A stretch of DNA of 17,278 bases from Candidatus Cloacimonadota bacterium (GTDB lineage Bacteria; Cloacimonadota; Cloacimonadia; Cloacimonadales; TCS61), in contig DAOVQH010000011.1 of assembly GCA_030628755.1 (NCBI GenBank), forward strand, positions 1 to 17,278. Direction: 5' to 3'. The position numbers and the translations under genes are program-made. Positions within the stretch are counted from its first letter, which is position 1. Each line of letters opens with the position of its first letter. Of this stretch, positions 1 through 6,560 are shown piece by piece. The notes below the pieces were generated by a model. It made no database searches and was not told the origin of the DNA. It saw only the letters and a list, made by a program, of their open reading frames with translations.

Positions 1-28
1 AGGCCACGGTGGAGCGGTGCGAGATCCA

Positions 29-83
29 GATCGTCGGTCTGTAGAACTCTGTACTTGTATATCTCGATGGTCGCTGTATTATT
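29..83. other. Probable sequencing-adapter/primer remnant at contig end
   Basis: This stretch matches, as I remember it, the reverse complement of the Illumina small-RNA PCR primer RP1 plus the end of the 5' RNA adapter. About 43 of 50 positions agree across 34-83 without gaps, including the run CTGTAGAACTCTG and the later TGGTCGC. The mismatches are scattered substitutions. Base composition is richer in GC than the AT-rich sequence that follows. Bases 1-28 are also GC-rich and unexplained, and may be further non-genomic sequence. The simplest reading is adapter read-through assembled onto a contig end. It should not be annotated as biology, and it explains why the gene downstream has no 5' part. 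Confidence 0.8.
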
Positions 84-95
84 AGAGAAAGGTGA

Positions 96-314
96 TATAG
101 TCTCTCAATCTACAACATCAAGAGTCAGAAAGTAAAAACACTTGTTAATGAAGTACTTCCAGCAGGAGAGTATTCAGTTGTCTGGAATGGCAGAGACTCC
201 AATGGTAATCGTATCAGTTCAGGAATCTATTTCTACAAAATGTGCTTGCATCCCGATTTGTCGGGGAAAACAGGAAACCATGAAGAAACCATGAAGATAA
301 TACTTCTGAAGTAG
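96..314 (+). CDS. Partial C-terminal FlgD/T9SS-type Ig-like domain of a secreted protein
   Basis: Only the last 72 codons are present. The frame reads YNIKSQKVKTLV, then PAGEYSVVWNGRDSNGN, then SGIYFYKM, and ends MKIILLK-stop. This is the pattern of the FlgD Ig-like or por-secretion-type C-terminal domain that ends many large secreted or surface proteins of FCB bacteria, where it serves as a sorting or anchoring domain. An in-frame TGA at 93-95 and the adapter-like sequence upstream show that the 5' part is missing or corrupt, so the passenger domain is unknown. Eight residues (CLHPDLSG) sit between the usual FYKM and the final strand; they are encoded around a small palindrome. An 11-bp tandem duplication (AAACCATGAAG) follows. 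The family match is firm; the identity of the full protein cannot be judged. Confidence 0.75.
   Translation, partial: YSLSIYNIKSQKVKTLVNEVLPAGEYSVVWNGRDSNGNRISSGIYFYKMCLHPDLSGKTGNHEETMKIILLK
252..265 (+). repeat. Small palindrome inserted in frame in the Ig-like tail
   Basis: CCCGA and TCGGG form a perfect 5-bp stem around a TTTG loop. The palindrome lies inside coding sequence and accounts for most of an eight-residue insertion (CLHPDLSG) absent from the usual form of this C-terminal domain. It resembles the short CCCGA-type palindromes often dispersed in FCB genomes, which is recollection and not checked here. Confidence 0.5.
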
Positions 315-332
315 TTTGTAAATTGTTATATT

Positions 333-361
333 AGCCACTGGAGAAATTCAGTGGCTTTTTT
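333..361 (+). terminator. Rho-independent terminator of the Ig-tail gene
   Basis: AGCCACTG (333-340) pairs perfectly with CAGTGGCT (349-356) around an 8-nt loop and is followed by a run of T. It lies 19 nt after the stop codon at 314. Confidence 0.88.
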
Positions 362-841
362 GTACTTACTTTGTAGCAAATACCAAAGATAATGAACTCG
401 CATTAACTGTGAGGTAAAAAATAGGGAAGGCTCATTGCCATCATGTATTCTCTATTTCACTGACGGATACTGCGATTCATTTTCAGAATTTCCTGATTTT
501 ACAACTTTATGGGTATTAACAAATAAAGCGGACTTCAATCCGCCATTCGGGGAAGCGATCAGGATGGAAGATTAATATCAGAAATTGAAATTTCTTTCCC
601 CCAATCAATGGAAGTCTAGCGGAACTGAGATGGGGGAAAATAAACTCAAAACAAATCAGAATGAGCGCTAAGATTTTTATCACAATTTGATAAACTTTTT
701 TTTTAATATCAATAAAGAAATTCTAATAATTTGGGATCTAACGGAGTAGATTTGGTCACTGTATCCTAAAGGTAGAAAAAATGTTGAATCAAGATTACAA
801 ATAAAAGTTGCGAATTTACAAAAATGAATAAATTTGTTGAC
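362..841. other. Intergenic stretch without a recognisable gene
   Basis: I find no open frame with protein-like content on either strand. Two inverted repeats are visible: GCGGA/TCCGC at 528-543 around a 6-nt loop, and TTTCCCCC (595-602) against GGGGGAAA (632-639). Neither is followed by a T run, so they are not typical terminators. The AT-rich final part leads into the promoter of the next gene. Confidence 0.5.
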
Positions 842-870
842 TTGATTAAGATAAAATTAAAATTTATGAT
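842..870 (+). promoter_or_regulatory. Sigma70-like promoter of the lipoprotein gene
   Basis: TTGATT (842-847), a 17-nt spacer, and TATGAT (865-870) give near-consensus -35 and -10 boxes. They lie about 25 nt before the lipoprotein start, in an AT-rich region. This was found by eye; no start site is known. Confidence 0.5.
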
Positions 871-894
871 AAGAAAAAAAGAGTGGAGGATTTA

Positions 895-1689
895 ATGAAA
901 AATACTATTTTATTGTTATTGATTTTTGGATTAATAATAATCAGTTGCACTAAAAAAGCTGATAATGAAATCAAAGAAGGAAAGGTTGAGATGAAAATGT
1001 ATATTCTTCAACAAGTTCCGTTTTCTTCAAATTTAGCTGAATTAGAAAAATTAGGTGATGTAGATTTTAATAAAGTTTTAGACAATTATATTCAATATGA
1101 TCCGAAAACTTTGGATAAAATTGCTTTCAAATTGGGTTCGGATATTGCAGATGCTCTGGTTTGTCTGAAAGCAAAAAATAAAACCAAACTATTGGAGATC
1201 ACGAAAAATCTTTCTAATTACGGTGAAGTTTTAGGCATTAGTAAACAATTTATAATGCTGTCCGCATCATTGAAACCATTGATTGATGAAGAGAACTGGG
1301 AACAGATCGAACAAAAACTCGAAGAATATCATAAAGAAATAATAGATGAATTATACAATATGAAGAGTTTCGATCATGTTATATTGGTTCAATTTGGTGG
1401 CTGGATAAAAGGTCTGGAAGATGTATCTTATATTTTAGCAAATGAAAAAATGGATAAAGAAGCATCAAAAATACTTTATAACAAAACTATGATTGTAGCT
1501 TTAGAACATGATGTTTCCAATCTCAGTGATGATAATATAATGAAGCAAGATTATATAAAAAAATCGATATTTAATATCAAGAGCATCAAAGAAATAATCT
1601 TTTCATCTGAGGATGGGTATTTCAATCAGGAACAAATAAAAAAATTACATACTCTTTCCAAAGAAATAACAACCGGATTTTCTAAATAA
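895..1689 (+). CDS. Predicted lipoprotein of unknown function
   Basis: The product has 264 residues. It begins MKNTILLLLIF and has a lipobox I-I-S-C with the lipidated cysteine at residue 18, so it is likely exported and anchored by lipid. The rest is charged and probably largely helical, with a long stretch of alternating K/E/L around residues 95-150. No domain was recognised. I chose the ATG at 895 rather than the in-frame GTG at 883 because GGAGGA (885-890) lies four bases upstream of 895 and because the signal peptide then starts correctly. It is preceded by a promoter-like sequence and followed by a long palindrome that separates it from the ABC transporter gene. A role linked to that transporter is possible by position only. 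Confidence 0.8.
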   Translation: MKNTILLLLIFGLIIISCTKKADNEIKEGKVEMKMYILQQVPFSSNLAELEKLGDVDFNKVLDNYIQYDPKTLDKIAFKLGSDIADALVCLKAKNKTKLLEITKNLSNYGEVLGISKQFIMLSASLKPLIDEENWEQIEQKLEEYHKEIIDELYNMKSFDHVILVQFGGWIKGLEDVSYILANEKMDKEASKILYNKTMIVALEHDVSNLSDDNIMKQDYIKKSIFNIKSIKEIIFSSEDGYFNQEQIKKLHTLSKEITTGFSK

Positions 1690-1691
1690 TA

Positions 1692-1733
1692 TATCAAACC
1701 TTCAAGGTTTCAAAAAAACTTGAAGGTTTGATA
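1692..1733. repeat. Long perfect intergenic palindrome (15-bp arms)
   Basis: TATCAAACCTTCAAG (1692-1706) is exactly complementary to 1719-1733, with a 12-nt loop rich in A. No T run follows on either strand, so it is not a classical terminator, although it could stall polymerase or protect the 3' end of the lipoprotein mRNA. The CCTTCAAGGTT core resembles a palindrome common between genes in FCB bacteria (recollection). It ends 10 nt before the ABC gene start. Confidence 0.75.
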
Positions 1734-1743
1734 ATGTTAAATA

Positions 1744-4700
1744 ATGCTGCAAACGACTGAAATCAATTTAATTCATAATGCTGTCGTTTCAATTTATATC
1801 CATCTTGCCAGAATCCAGCATTTAACTGAAAATGAAATTGGCATAATTCACAATATGCTCAAATCTATCTTTGGAAAAGAAATAGAACAGCAAAATATCC
1901 TGAAATATATAGAAAACCTGCATTCTATAAGACAAGCAACGAACATCCTGAAACGCTATCTTCAATTTACTGACAAAATAAAACTTTTATTGAACCTTCT
2001 CTCGATCACATATTTCAATAAACAATATTTCCGTGTTCTGGGAAGTTTGGAAATTATTAAAATTATCGATCTCTTATACATTGATATAAACATTTATGAC
2101 CGCATACTCGATCTCTTTGAAAATAAAACGGATCATTTGAATCTTTCCGTAAAAGAATTTCTCAACAGGAAAGAAAACGCAGTATTTTCCAATATTATGA
2201 TTTGGGGAGAAGATGAAGAAAGTGATGTATTATTCAGAGACAAAACAGGTTCTCGTATCATTTTCCTGATATTTGAAAAAATGTTCTTTGTAGGTTTTTT
2301 GAATTGTTCTCATCTAATTTTGGATGAAGAAAATATAAAAGAGAATAAATTTTATATCATAAAGGAAAATCAAAACCTTCATATAAAGAATTATAGCAAC
2401 AATAAGATATCTGTTTCGTATAAGGATATATTTAAAGTCTATGATTCCATAATATCACAAAAGCAGCGAACAATTCATTATAAAGACAAAAACATCGACT
2501 TTGATTTATTGCAAAATGGCGGAAAAATTTTATTATCAGTAAATAGCGGAAATTTAAAAGTTAATGGAGAAACAATTCAACAAAAAACCAACCTCGCAGT
2601 CAATGATATTATTGAAATTCAGGATAATAAGACCGGATTCGATGTTCTTTGTAATAAGATCGAGTTTCCGACTCAAGAGTCAAAAGTTGGAAAATACTAT
2701 TTAGAAATATTTGAGAAATTTTTCCGCATCAATCTCCAGCGAACTTCAAAGACAATAATAATGATCCAAAAGGAAGATAACGATTTCTATCTTTTTCCTT
2801 TAAAAAGAAAAATTGATGTCTTTGTTAATAATCAGTTATTAATAACAAAAAAAAAGTTTGAGATCAACAAAGATATTTTCACAATTAACGAGCAAAATTT
2901 TAAGATCAATAAATATCTTGATATTATAAAAATTGATTATGATATCAATGAACTTCAGGTAAACAACTTATTTTATGTTTTCAAAGACAGTCAGAAAGCT
3001 CTGGACGGAATCAATTTTTATGTGAAAAAAAGCGAAATAATGGTCATTCTCGGTCCGAGCGGAAGCGGGAAAACAACTTTACTCAAAACTCTAATCAAAG
3101 ATATAATTCCTGATGATGCCCGATTAACTATCGATGGATATAACCTTTATTCCAATTTTATTTTTTTCCGGAAACACATCGGTTATGTTCCACAGGATGA
3201 TCTCCTGTTCAGCAATTTAACTGTTTATGAAAATTTATACTTTTGTGCCCGTTTAAGATTATCCCATATAAAGGATAAAAATGAAATCGATAAGAGAATC
3301 ACCAATATTCTGAAACAGACCGATCTTTATGAAAAACGCAATACAAAAGTTGGTGATGTAATGCATAAAAGCTTGAGCGGTGGACAGAGAAAAAGACTGA
3401 ATATCGCTTTGGAATTGCTTTCCGATCCTCTGATAATTATTCTTGATGAGCCAACATCAGGACTTTCTTCCAAAGATTCCGAAAAGCTCGTTAATATGTT
3501 GATCGATTTAAAAGAACAGGGGAAAATAATAATCGCCACGATCCATCAGCCAAATTCCGATCTTTTCAGGAAATTCGATAAAATCTTATTTTTAGATAAA
3601 AACGGAACTCAAGTTTATTTTGGAAAAGTAAAGGATATTTTTGATTATTTTGATGACGAATTGAAAAAAATATCTATCGATAAGCAGAATCTAATTGAAA
3701 AAAAAGAACTGAAAATGCCGGAATATCTTTTTGACATTTTGGAATATCCCGCTGAAACATATTCAGGAGAATTAGATTTATCCCAAAATATGGAACATAA
3801 AAAAGAATCCCGTAAATTTCCTCCATCATATTGGAAAGACAAATATAATAGAACAAAACTCGTTGAAATCATTAGCAGCAAAGAAATCGATGATGAAACA
3901 AAAAAACAGATAAAATCTGCAGAGATTGAATTAACAAAAGCAAAACAAAGTTTTTTTGAAAATTTATATCAATTTTATTATTTGTTTGTTAGAAATTTGA
4001 AAAATAAATTCACAAATAAAATAAACCTGATCATAACTTTTATTGCTGCTCCACTTTTGGCTTTTCTGGTCTCAATCATACTTCGTTATCAAGAATCCGG
4101 TTCAAAATACACATTTTATGAGAATGAGAATATTTTCATTTTTATCTTTATCTCGATCATAATCTTTATTTTTCTGGGACTGGCAAACAGTCTGGACGAA
4201 ATTCTATCGGAAAAAAGAATAATCTTAAGGGAAAAAAAACTGAATATCAAGAGTGGATATTTTTTGATCTCTAAAGATATTTCTTTAAGTATTTTCACGA
4301 TTATCCAGGCAGTTCTATTTTTTTTAATAGCTTCTATAATTTTAAATATTAGAGGAATATATGCGGTTTATATCATTTTCTTATTTCTTTCCGGAATGAT
4401 CGGTTTTTCGATCGGATTATTGGCATCTGCTTTTATTCAGGATCGCAAAGCGGTCATCAACATTCTTCCGCTTGTTTTAATTCCGCAAATTATGTTTGCC
4501 GGTGCTGTAATTAAATTTGATAAAATGAATTCTTTTTTAAATATTAACAAAAAAGCGTCTGTTCCTGAATTTTGTGAATTGATCCCTTCTAAATGGCTTT
4601 TTGAAGGATTGATAATTTCACAGGCAAAATTGAATAAATATGATTCTGGATTGAATAGATTTAATAAACTTCGGACAAGAAATGGTCAAGACCGAAAAGA

Positions 4701-4950
4701 ATTCAATCAAAAACTAAATGAATTTCTGCAAAAAAATTATGATTCAATTTATCGAAATTCAAATATAAAAATGATCGTCGATAATCAGGATGGAGAATAT
4801 TTATTGAATAGTCGAAACTTTTTTCTCACGAGTAAGAAAATTATTTTCAAGAATGAAATCGATACGATTTTATTAAACATCATAATTATTCTAACAATGG
4901 TGATTATTTTGAATTTAATAACTTATTTCAAATTAACTTATTTTTACTAA
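1744..4950 (+). CDS. ABCG-like ABC transporter (ATPase plus permease) with FHA-like regulatory domains
   Basis: This 1068-residue protein fuses four parts. Residues 1-170 are helical, perhaps TerB-like. Residues ~250-300 and ~325-390 resemble the second half of FHA domains (VNGE at 273-276, then a hydrophobic-ND-II-I strand), but the phosphothreonine-binding Arg/Ser-His signature is not evident. The ATPase follows: Walker A GPSGSGKT 437-444, Q-loop Q484, signature LSGGQ 544-548, Walker B ILDE with catalytic E569, and H-loop H601; all are intact. Six membrane helices lie near 762-783, 796-818, 845-868, 874-899, 906-925 and 1041-1063, with a large loop before the last. The order NBD then TMD is that of the ABCG/ABC-2 exporter group, which work as dimers in the inner membrane. 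The substrate is unknown. ATG 1744 has no clear Shine-Dalgarno sequence. Confidence 0.9.
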   Translation: MLQTTEINLIHNAVVSIYIHLARIQHLTENEIGIIHNMLKSIFGKEIEQQNILKYIENLHSIRQATNILKRYLQFTDKIKLLLNLLSITYFNKQYFRVLGSLEIIKIIDLLYIDINIYDRILDLFENKTDHLNLSVKEFLNRKENAVFSNIMIWGEDEESDVLFRDKTGSRIIFLIFEKMFFVGFLNCSHLILDEENIKENKFYIIKENQNLHIKNYSNNKISVSYKDIFKVYDSIISQKQRTIHYKDKNIDFDLLQNGGKILLSVNSGNLKVNGETIQQKTNLAVNDIIEIQDNKTGFDVLCNKIEFPTQESKVGKYYLEIFEKFFRINLQRTSKTIIMIQKEDNDFYLFPLKRKIDVFVNNQLLITKKKFEINKDIFTINEQNFKINKYLDIIKIDYDINELQVNNLFYVFKDSQKALDGINFYVKKSEIMVILGPSGSGKTTLLKTLIKDIIPDDARLTIDGYNLYSNFIFFRKHIGYVPQDDLLFSNLTVYENLYFCARLRLSHIKDKNEIDKRITNILKQTDLYEKRNTKVGDVMHKSLSGGQRKRLNIALELLSDPLIIILDEPTSGLSSKDSEKLVNMLIDLKEQGKIIIATIHQPNSDLFRKFDKILFLDKNGTQVYFGKVKDIFDYFDDELKKISIDKQNLIEKKELKMPEYLFDILEYPAETYSGELDLSQNMEHKKESRKFPPSYWKDKYNRTKLVEIISSKEIDDETKKQIKSAEIELTKAKQSFFENLYQFYYLFVRNLKNKFTNKINLIITFIAAPLLAFLVSIILRYQESGSKYTFYENENIFIFIFISIIIFIFLGLANSLDEILSEKRIILREKKLNIKSGYFLISKDISLSIFTIIQAVLFFLIASIILNIRGIYAVYIIFLFLSGMIGFSIGLLASAFIQDRKAVINILPLVLIPQIMFAGAVIKFDKMNSFLNINKKASVPEFCELIPSKWLFEGLIISQAKLNKYDSGLNRFNKLRTRNGQDRKEFNQKLNEFLQKNYDSIYRNSNIKMIVDNQDGEYLLNSRNFFLTSKKIIFKNEIDTILLNIIIILTMVIILNLITYFKLTYFY

Positions 4951-4954
4951 AACA

Positions 4955-5009
4955 CCTTGCGAATGGTTACAAACAGAGGAATTCTTCTTGCTGAACCTTC
5001 GCAATGGTT
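4955..5009. repeat. Pair of related quasi-palindromes after the ABC gene
   Basis: CCTTGCGAATGGTT (4955-4968) and CCTTCGCAATGGTT (4996-5009) have identical flanks and an exchanged core (GCG versus CGC), 41 bp apart. The cores TTGCGAA (4957-4963) and TTCGCAA (4998-5004) are perfect inverted repeats and can form a hairpin. They may be a mobile intergenic repeat or the ABC terminator region; no T run follows. Confidence 0.5.
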
Positions 5010-5060
5010 GATCTGACATTCATAAAATTGAATATTTATCTCGGTGCATTCCAAGAGTTC

Positions 5061-5097
5061 CGTGTTTTAAGTATAATATTCGTGTTAAATTCGTGTT
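5061..5097 (+). repeat. CGTGTT direct repeats upstream of the first cNMP gene
   Basis: CGTGTT occurs at 5061-5066, 5081-5086 and 5092-5097, with start spacings of 20 and 11 bases, about two and one helical turns. A perfect TATAAT lies between them at 5072-5077, but no good -35 box is visible at the right distance. A similar set precedes the second cNMP gene. Confidence 0.45.
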
Positions 5098-5103
5098 AAT
5101 TCG

Positions 5104-5134
5104 CCTGCCTTGTCGAAGTTTTAACGAAGACAGG
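5104..5134. repeat. Imperfect palindrome next to the first cNMP gene start
   Basis: CCTGCCTTGTCG and CGAAGACAGG form an imperfect inverted repeat around AAGTTTTAA, with mismatches and a 2-nt bulge. The type is reminiscent of CCTG...CAGG intergenic palindromes of FCB and other uncultured bacteria (recollection). It ends about 20 nt before the start codon. Confidence 0.4.
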
Positions 5135-5155
5135 TGGCTAAAAAAAGGAAAAATT

Positions 5156-5602
5156 ATGAATATTTTTATCAGAAAAAACGATGACGATTTATTAAAATAT
5201 TTGGATGCTGATGAAATAAATAATATAAAACCCTTCCGGAAAATCATCGAATTAAATAATAATGACATAAATAATGACATAATTTTTTCTTCAGGTGATA
5301 AAGGGAAAGATATTTATTTAGTTGCAGAAGGTTTATTGGAAATATTCGATACAAACAGCAAAGGCAAAGAAATTGTTATCGTTACTTTATACGAAGGTGA
5401 GATTATCGGGGAAGTAAATTTTGCTATTTCTATCAAAAGACATTTTAGCGTGAGAGCAAAAGGTAAAACTAAAGTGATCTGCTATTCATACAAACAATTA
5501 ACAGATTTAATGAGAAAAGAAAAAATTATTGCAGCAAAAATAAACGCAGCGATCAATGATTCAATGGCGGATAAAACTATCAGGATCACACAAAAATTAT
5601 AA
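5156..5602 (+). CDS. Small cyclic-nucleotide-binding-fold protein (copy 1)
   Basis: This 148-residue protein consists almost entirely of one CRP-like cNMP-binding beta-barrel (about 15-125), with no effector domain attached. The core reads FSSGDKGKDIYLVAEG, then the phosphate-binding-cassette region GEIIGEVNF (81-89) and KRHFSVRA (94-101). The usual cassette Glu is present (E86), but the normal R-[ST]-A is R95-H96-F97, so ligand binding may be altered. It probably acts in the cytoplasm; no signal peptide or HTH is seen. I chose ATG 5156, preceded by AAGGAA at 5145-5150, because the longer frame from GTG 5093 runs through the palindrome. It is a paralogue of the next gene, and both lie beside the FHA/ABC transporter, so a nucleotide-sensing role in its control is possible. 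Confidence 0.8.
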   Translation: MNIFIRKNDDDLLKYLDADEINNIKPFRKIIELNNNDINNDIIFSSGDKGKDIYLVAEGLLEIFDTNSKGKEIVIVTLYEGEIIGEVNFAISIKRHFSVRAKGKTKVICYSYKQLTDLMRKEKIIAAKINAAINDSMADKTIRITQKL

Positions 5603-5608
5603 ATCTTA

Positions 5609-5641
5609 TCGAGTTGTAAGGAGCTTGCGACGACGACTCGA
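5609..5641. repeat. Intergenic palindrome between the cNMP genes
   Basis: TCGAGTTGT (5609-5617) pairs with ACGACTCGA (5633-5641), allowing one G-U pair, around a 15-nt loop containing GGAGCTTGCG. It starts 7 nt after the stop of copy 1. No T run follows, so it may be a dispersed repeat or an mRNA-stabilising hairpin. Confidence 0.5.
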
Positions 5642-5753
5642 AACAGTTTATAGTTGAATTCGTTGAATTAGTTAAAGAAGGAGAAAAAGCAAATTGATGA
5701 ATCTTCTTTGTGAGTTATACATCTTTACGAGAGGATTATGATGCTTTATTTTT

Positions 5754-5780
5754 CGGTGTTCATCGGTGTTTTTCAGTGTT
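5754..5780 (+). repeat. GTGTT repeats at 10-bp period upstream of the second cNMP gene
   Basis: Three copies, CGGTGTT (5754-5760), CGGTGTT (5764-5770) and CAGTGTT (5774-5780), are spaced exactly 10 bases apart, one DNA turn. They end 25 nt before the ATG of copy 2. The same GTGTT core is repeated upstream of copy 1. They could be binding sites on one face of the helix or a degenerate intergenic repeat. Confidence 0.5.
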
Positions 5781-5805
5781 GAATTAAAATTGAAAAGGAA
5801 CGATT

Positions 5806-6267
5806 ATGAGTATTTATCAACAACAAAATCTTAATCCGTTATTAAAATATCTCGATAAAAATGAAATGAATAAAGTCGCACCGTTTATAAAAACAGAAAA
5901 ATATCAAGATGGAGATTTAATAATATCACTTGGAGATAGAAATCGTGATATTTTAATTATTAATAAAGGATTAGCAGCAATTTTAATTCTTGATGAAAAT
6001 GTAGTAGAAAAAAAAGTAACAGAACTTCCTGAAGGAGAAATTATCGGAGACCAGAATTTCGTTATACCTGTTCGTCGTTCCGCGAATGTAAAAGCTGTTG
6101 GCGAGGTTGATGTTTCCCGTTTCCCTTATGATGAAATGATTGAACTTCTGAGAGAAGAAACTCTGATCGCTTCCAAAATATTTTCAGCAATAAATGATTC
6201 TCTTGCCGAGAAAATGATGCGGACTATGGAGAAGTATTTGGAGAAAGAAGAAAAAATTCAGGAGTAG
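5806..6267 (+). CDS. Small cyclic-nucleotide-binding-fold protein (copy 2)
   Basis: This 153-residue protein is another stand-alone CRP-like cNMP-binding fold. It parallels copy 1 closely: LLKYLDKNEMNKVAPF at 12-27 and AINDSLAEK near the C terminus match LLKYLDADEINNIKPF and AINDSMADK. The cassette retains R91-S92-A93 but has D82 where Glu is usual (G81-D82), the reverse of the loss in copy 1. The ATG at 5806 is preceded by AAAAGGAA. The stop lies three bases before the next gene, so the two are probably co-transcribed. No DNA-binding or catalytic domain is present, so it is likely a regulatory subunit; its partner is unknown, with the FHA/ABC transporter the nearest candidate. Confidence 0.82.
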   Translation: MSIYQQQNLNPLLKYLDKNEMNKVAPFIKTEKYQDGDLIISLGDRNRDILIINKGLAAILILDENVVEKKVTELPEGEIIGDQNFVIPVRRSANVKAVGEVDVSRFPYDEMIELLREETLIASKIFSAINDSLAEKMMRTMEKYLEKEEKIQE

Positions 6268-6270
6268 ATT

Positions 6271-6546
6271 ATGAAAAAATATTTAATTTCAATTTTTTTG
6301 TTAGTTTCAACGATATTATTTGCTCTTGAATTTGAAAAGAAACTGCATTTTACAAATTACATAGCAGAAGATGATGAGCAAAAAGCAAACCTTAATTACG
6401 AATTAGGAATTATGAATGAAGAATTAAAGAGAAATACTATCTCAAATCAATATAAAAAAGAAGCTTTGAGATTATATAAAAAGCTTTATAAGAAAACACC
6501 TAACATTGAATACAAAAACCGCATAAAAGAGCTGGAAGAAAAATAA
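6271..6546 (+). CDS. Small exported helical protein of unknown function
   Basis: The product has 91 residues. It begins MKKYLISIFLLV and has a typical signal peptide that probably ends after Ala18 (ILFA). The mature part is about 73 residues, strongly charged and helical, with repeated Y-KK-A/L patterns such as LRLYKKLYKK that resemble a single TPR-like helix pair. The ribosome-binding site GGAG (6261-6264) lies inside the end of the upstream gene, which places it firmly in the same operon as the cNMP protein and the barrel genes that follow. No family was recognised. It could be a periplasmic partner of the downstream outer-membrane proteins. Confidence 0.7.
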   Translation: MKKYLISIFLLVSTILFALEFEKKLHFTNYIAEDDEQKANLNYELGIMNEELKRNTISNQYKKEALRLYKKLYKKTPNIEYKNRIKELEEK

Positions 6547-6560
6547 TAAAGAAGGTTATT

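Noticed and set aside
5093..5155. First cNMP gene starting at GTG 5093
   Set aside because: The added residues are translated from an intergenic palindrome, and a ribosome-binding site fits ATG 5156.
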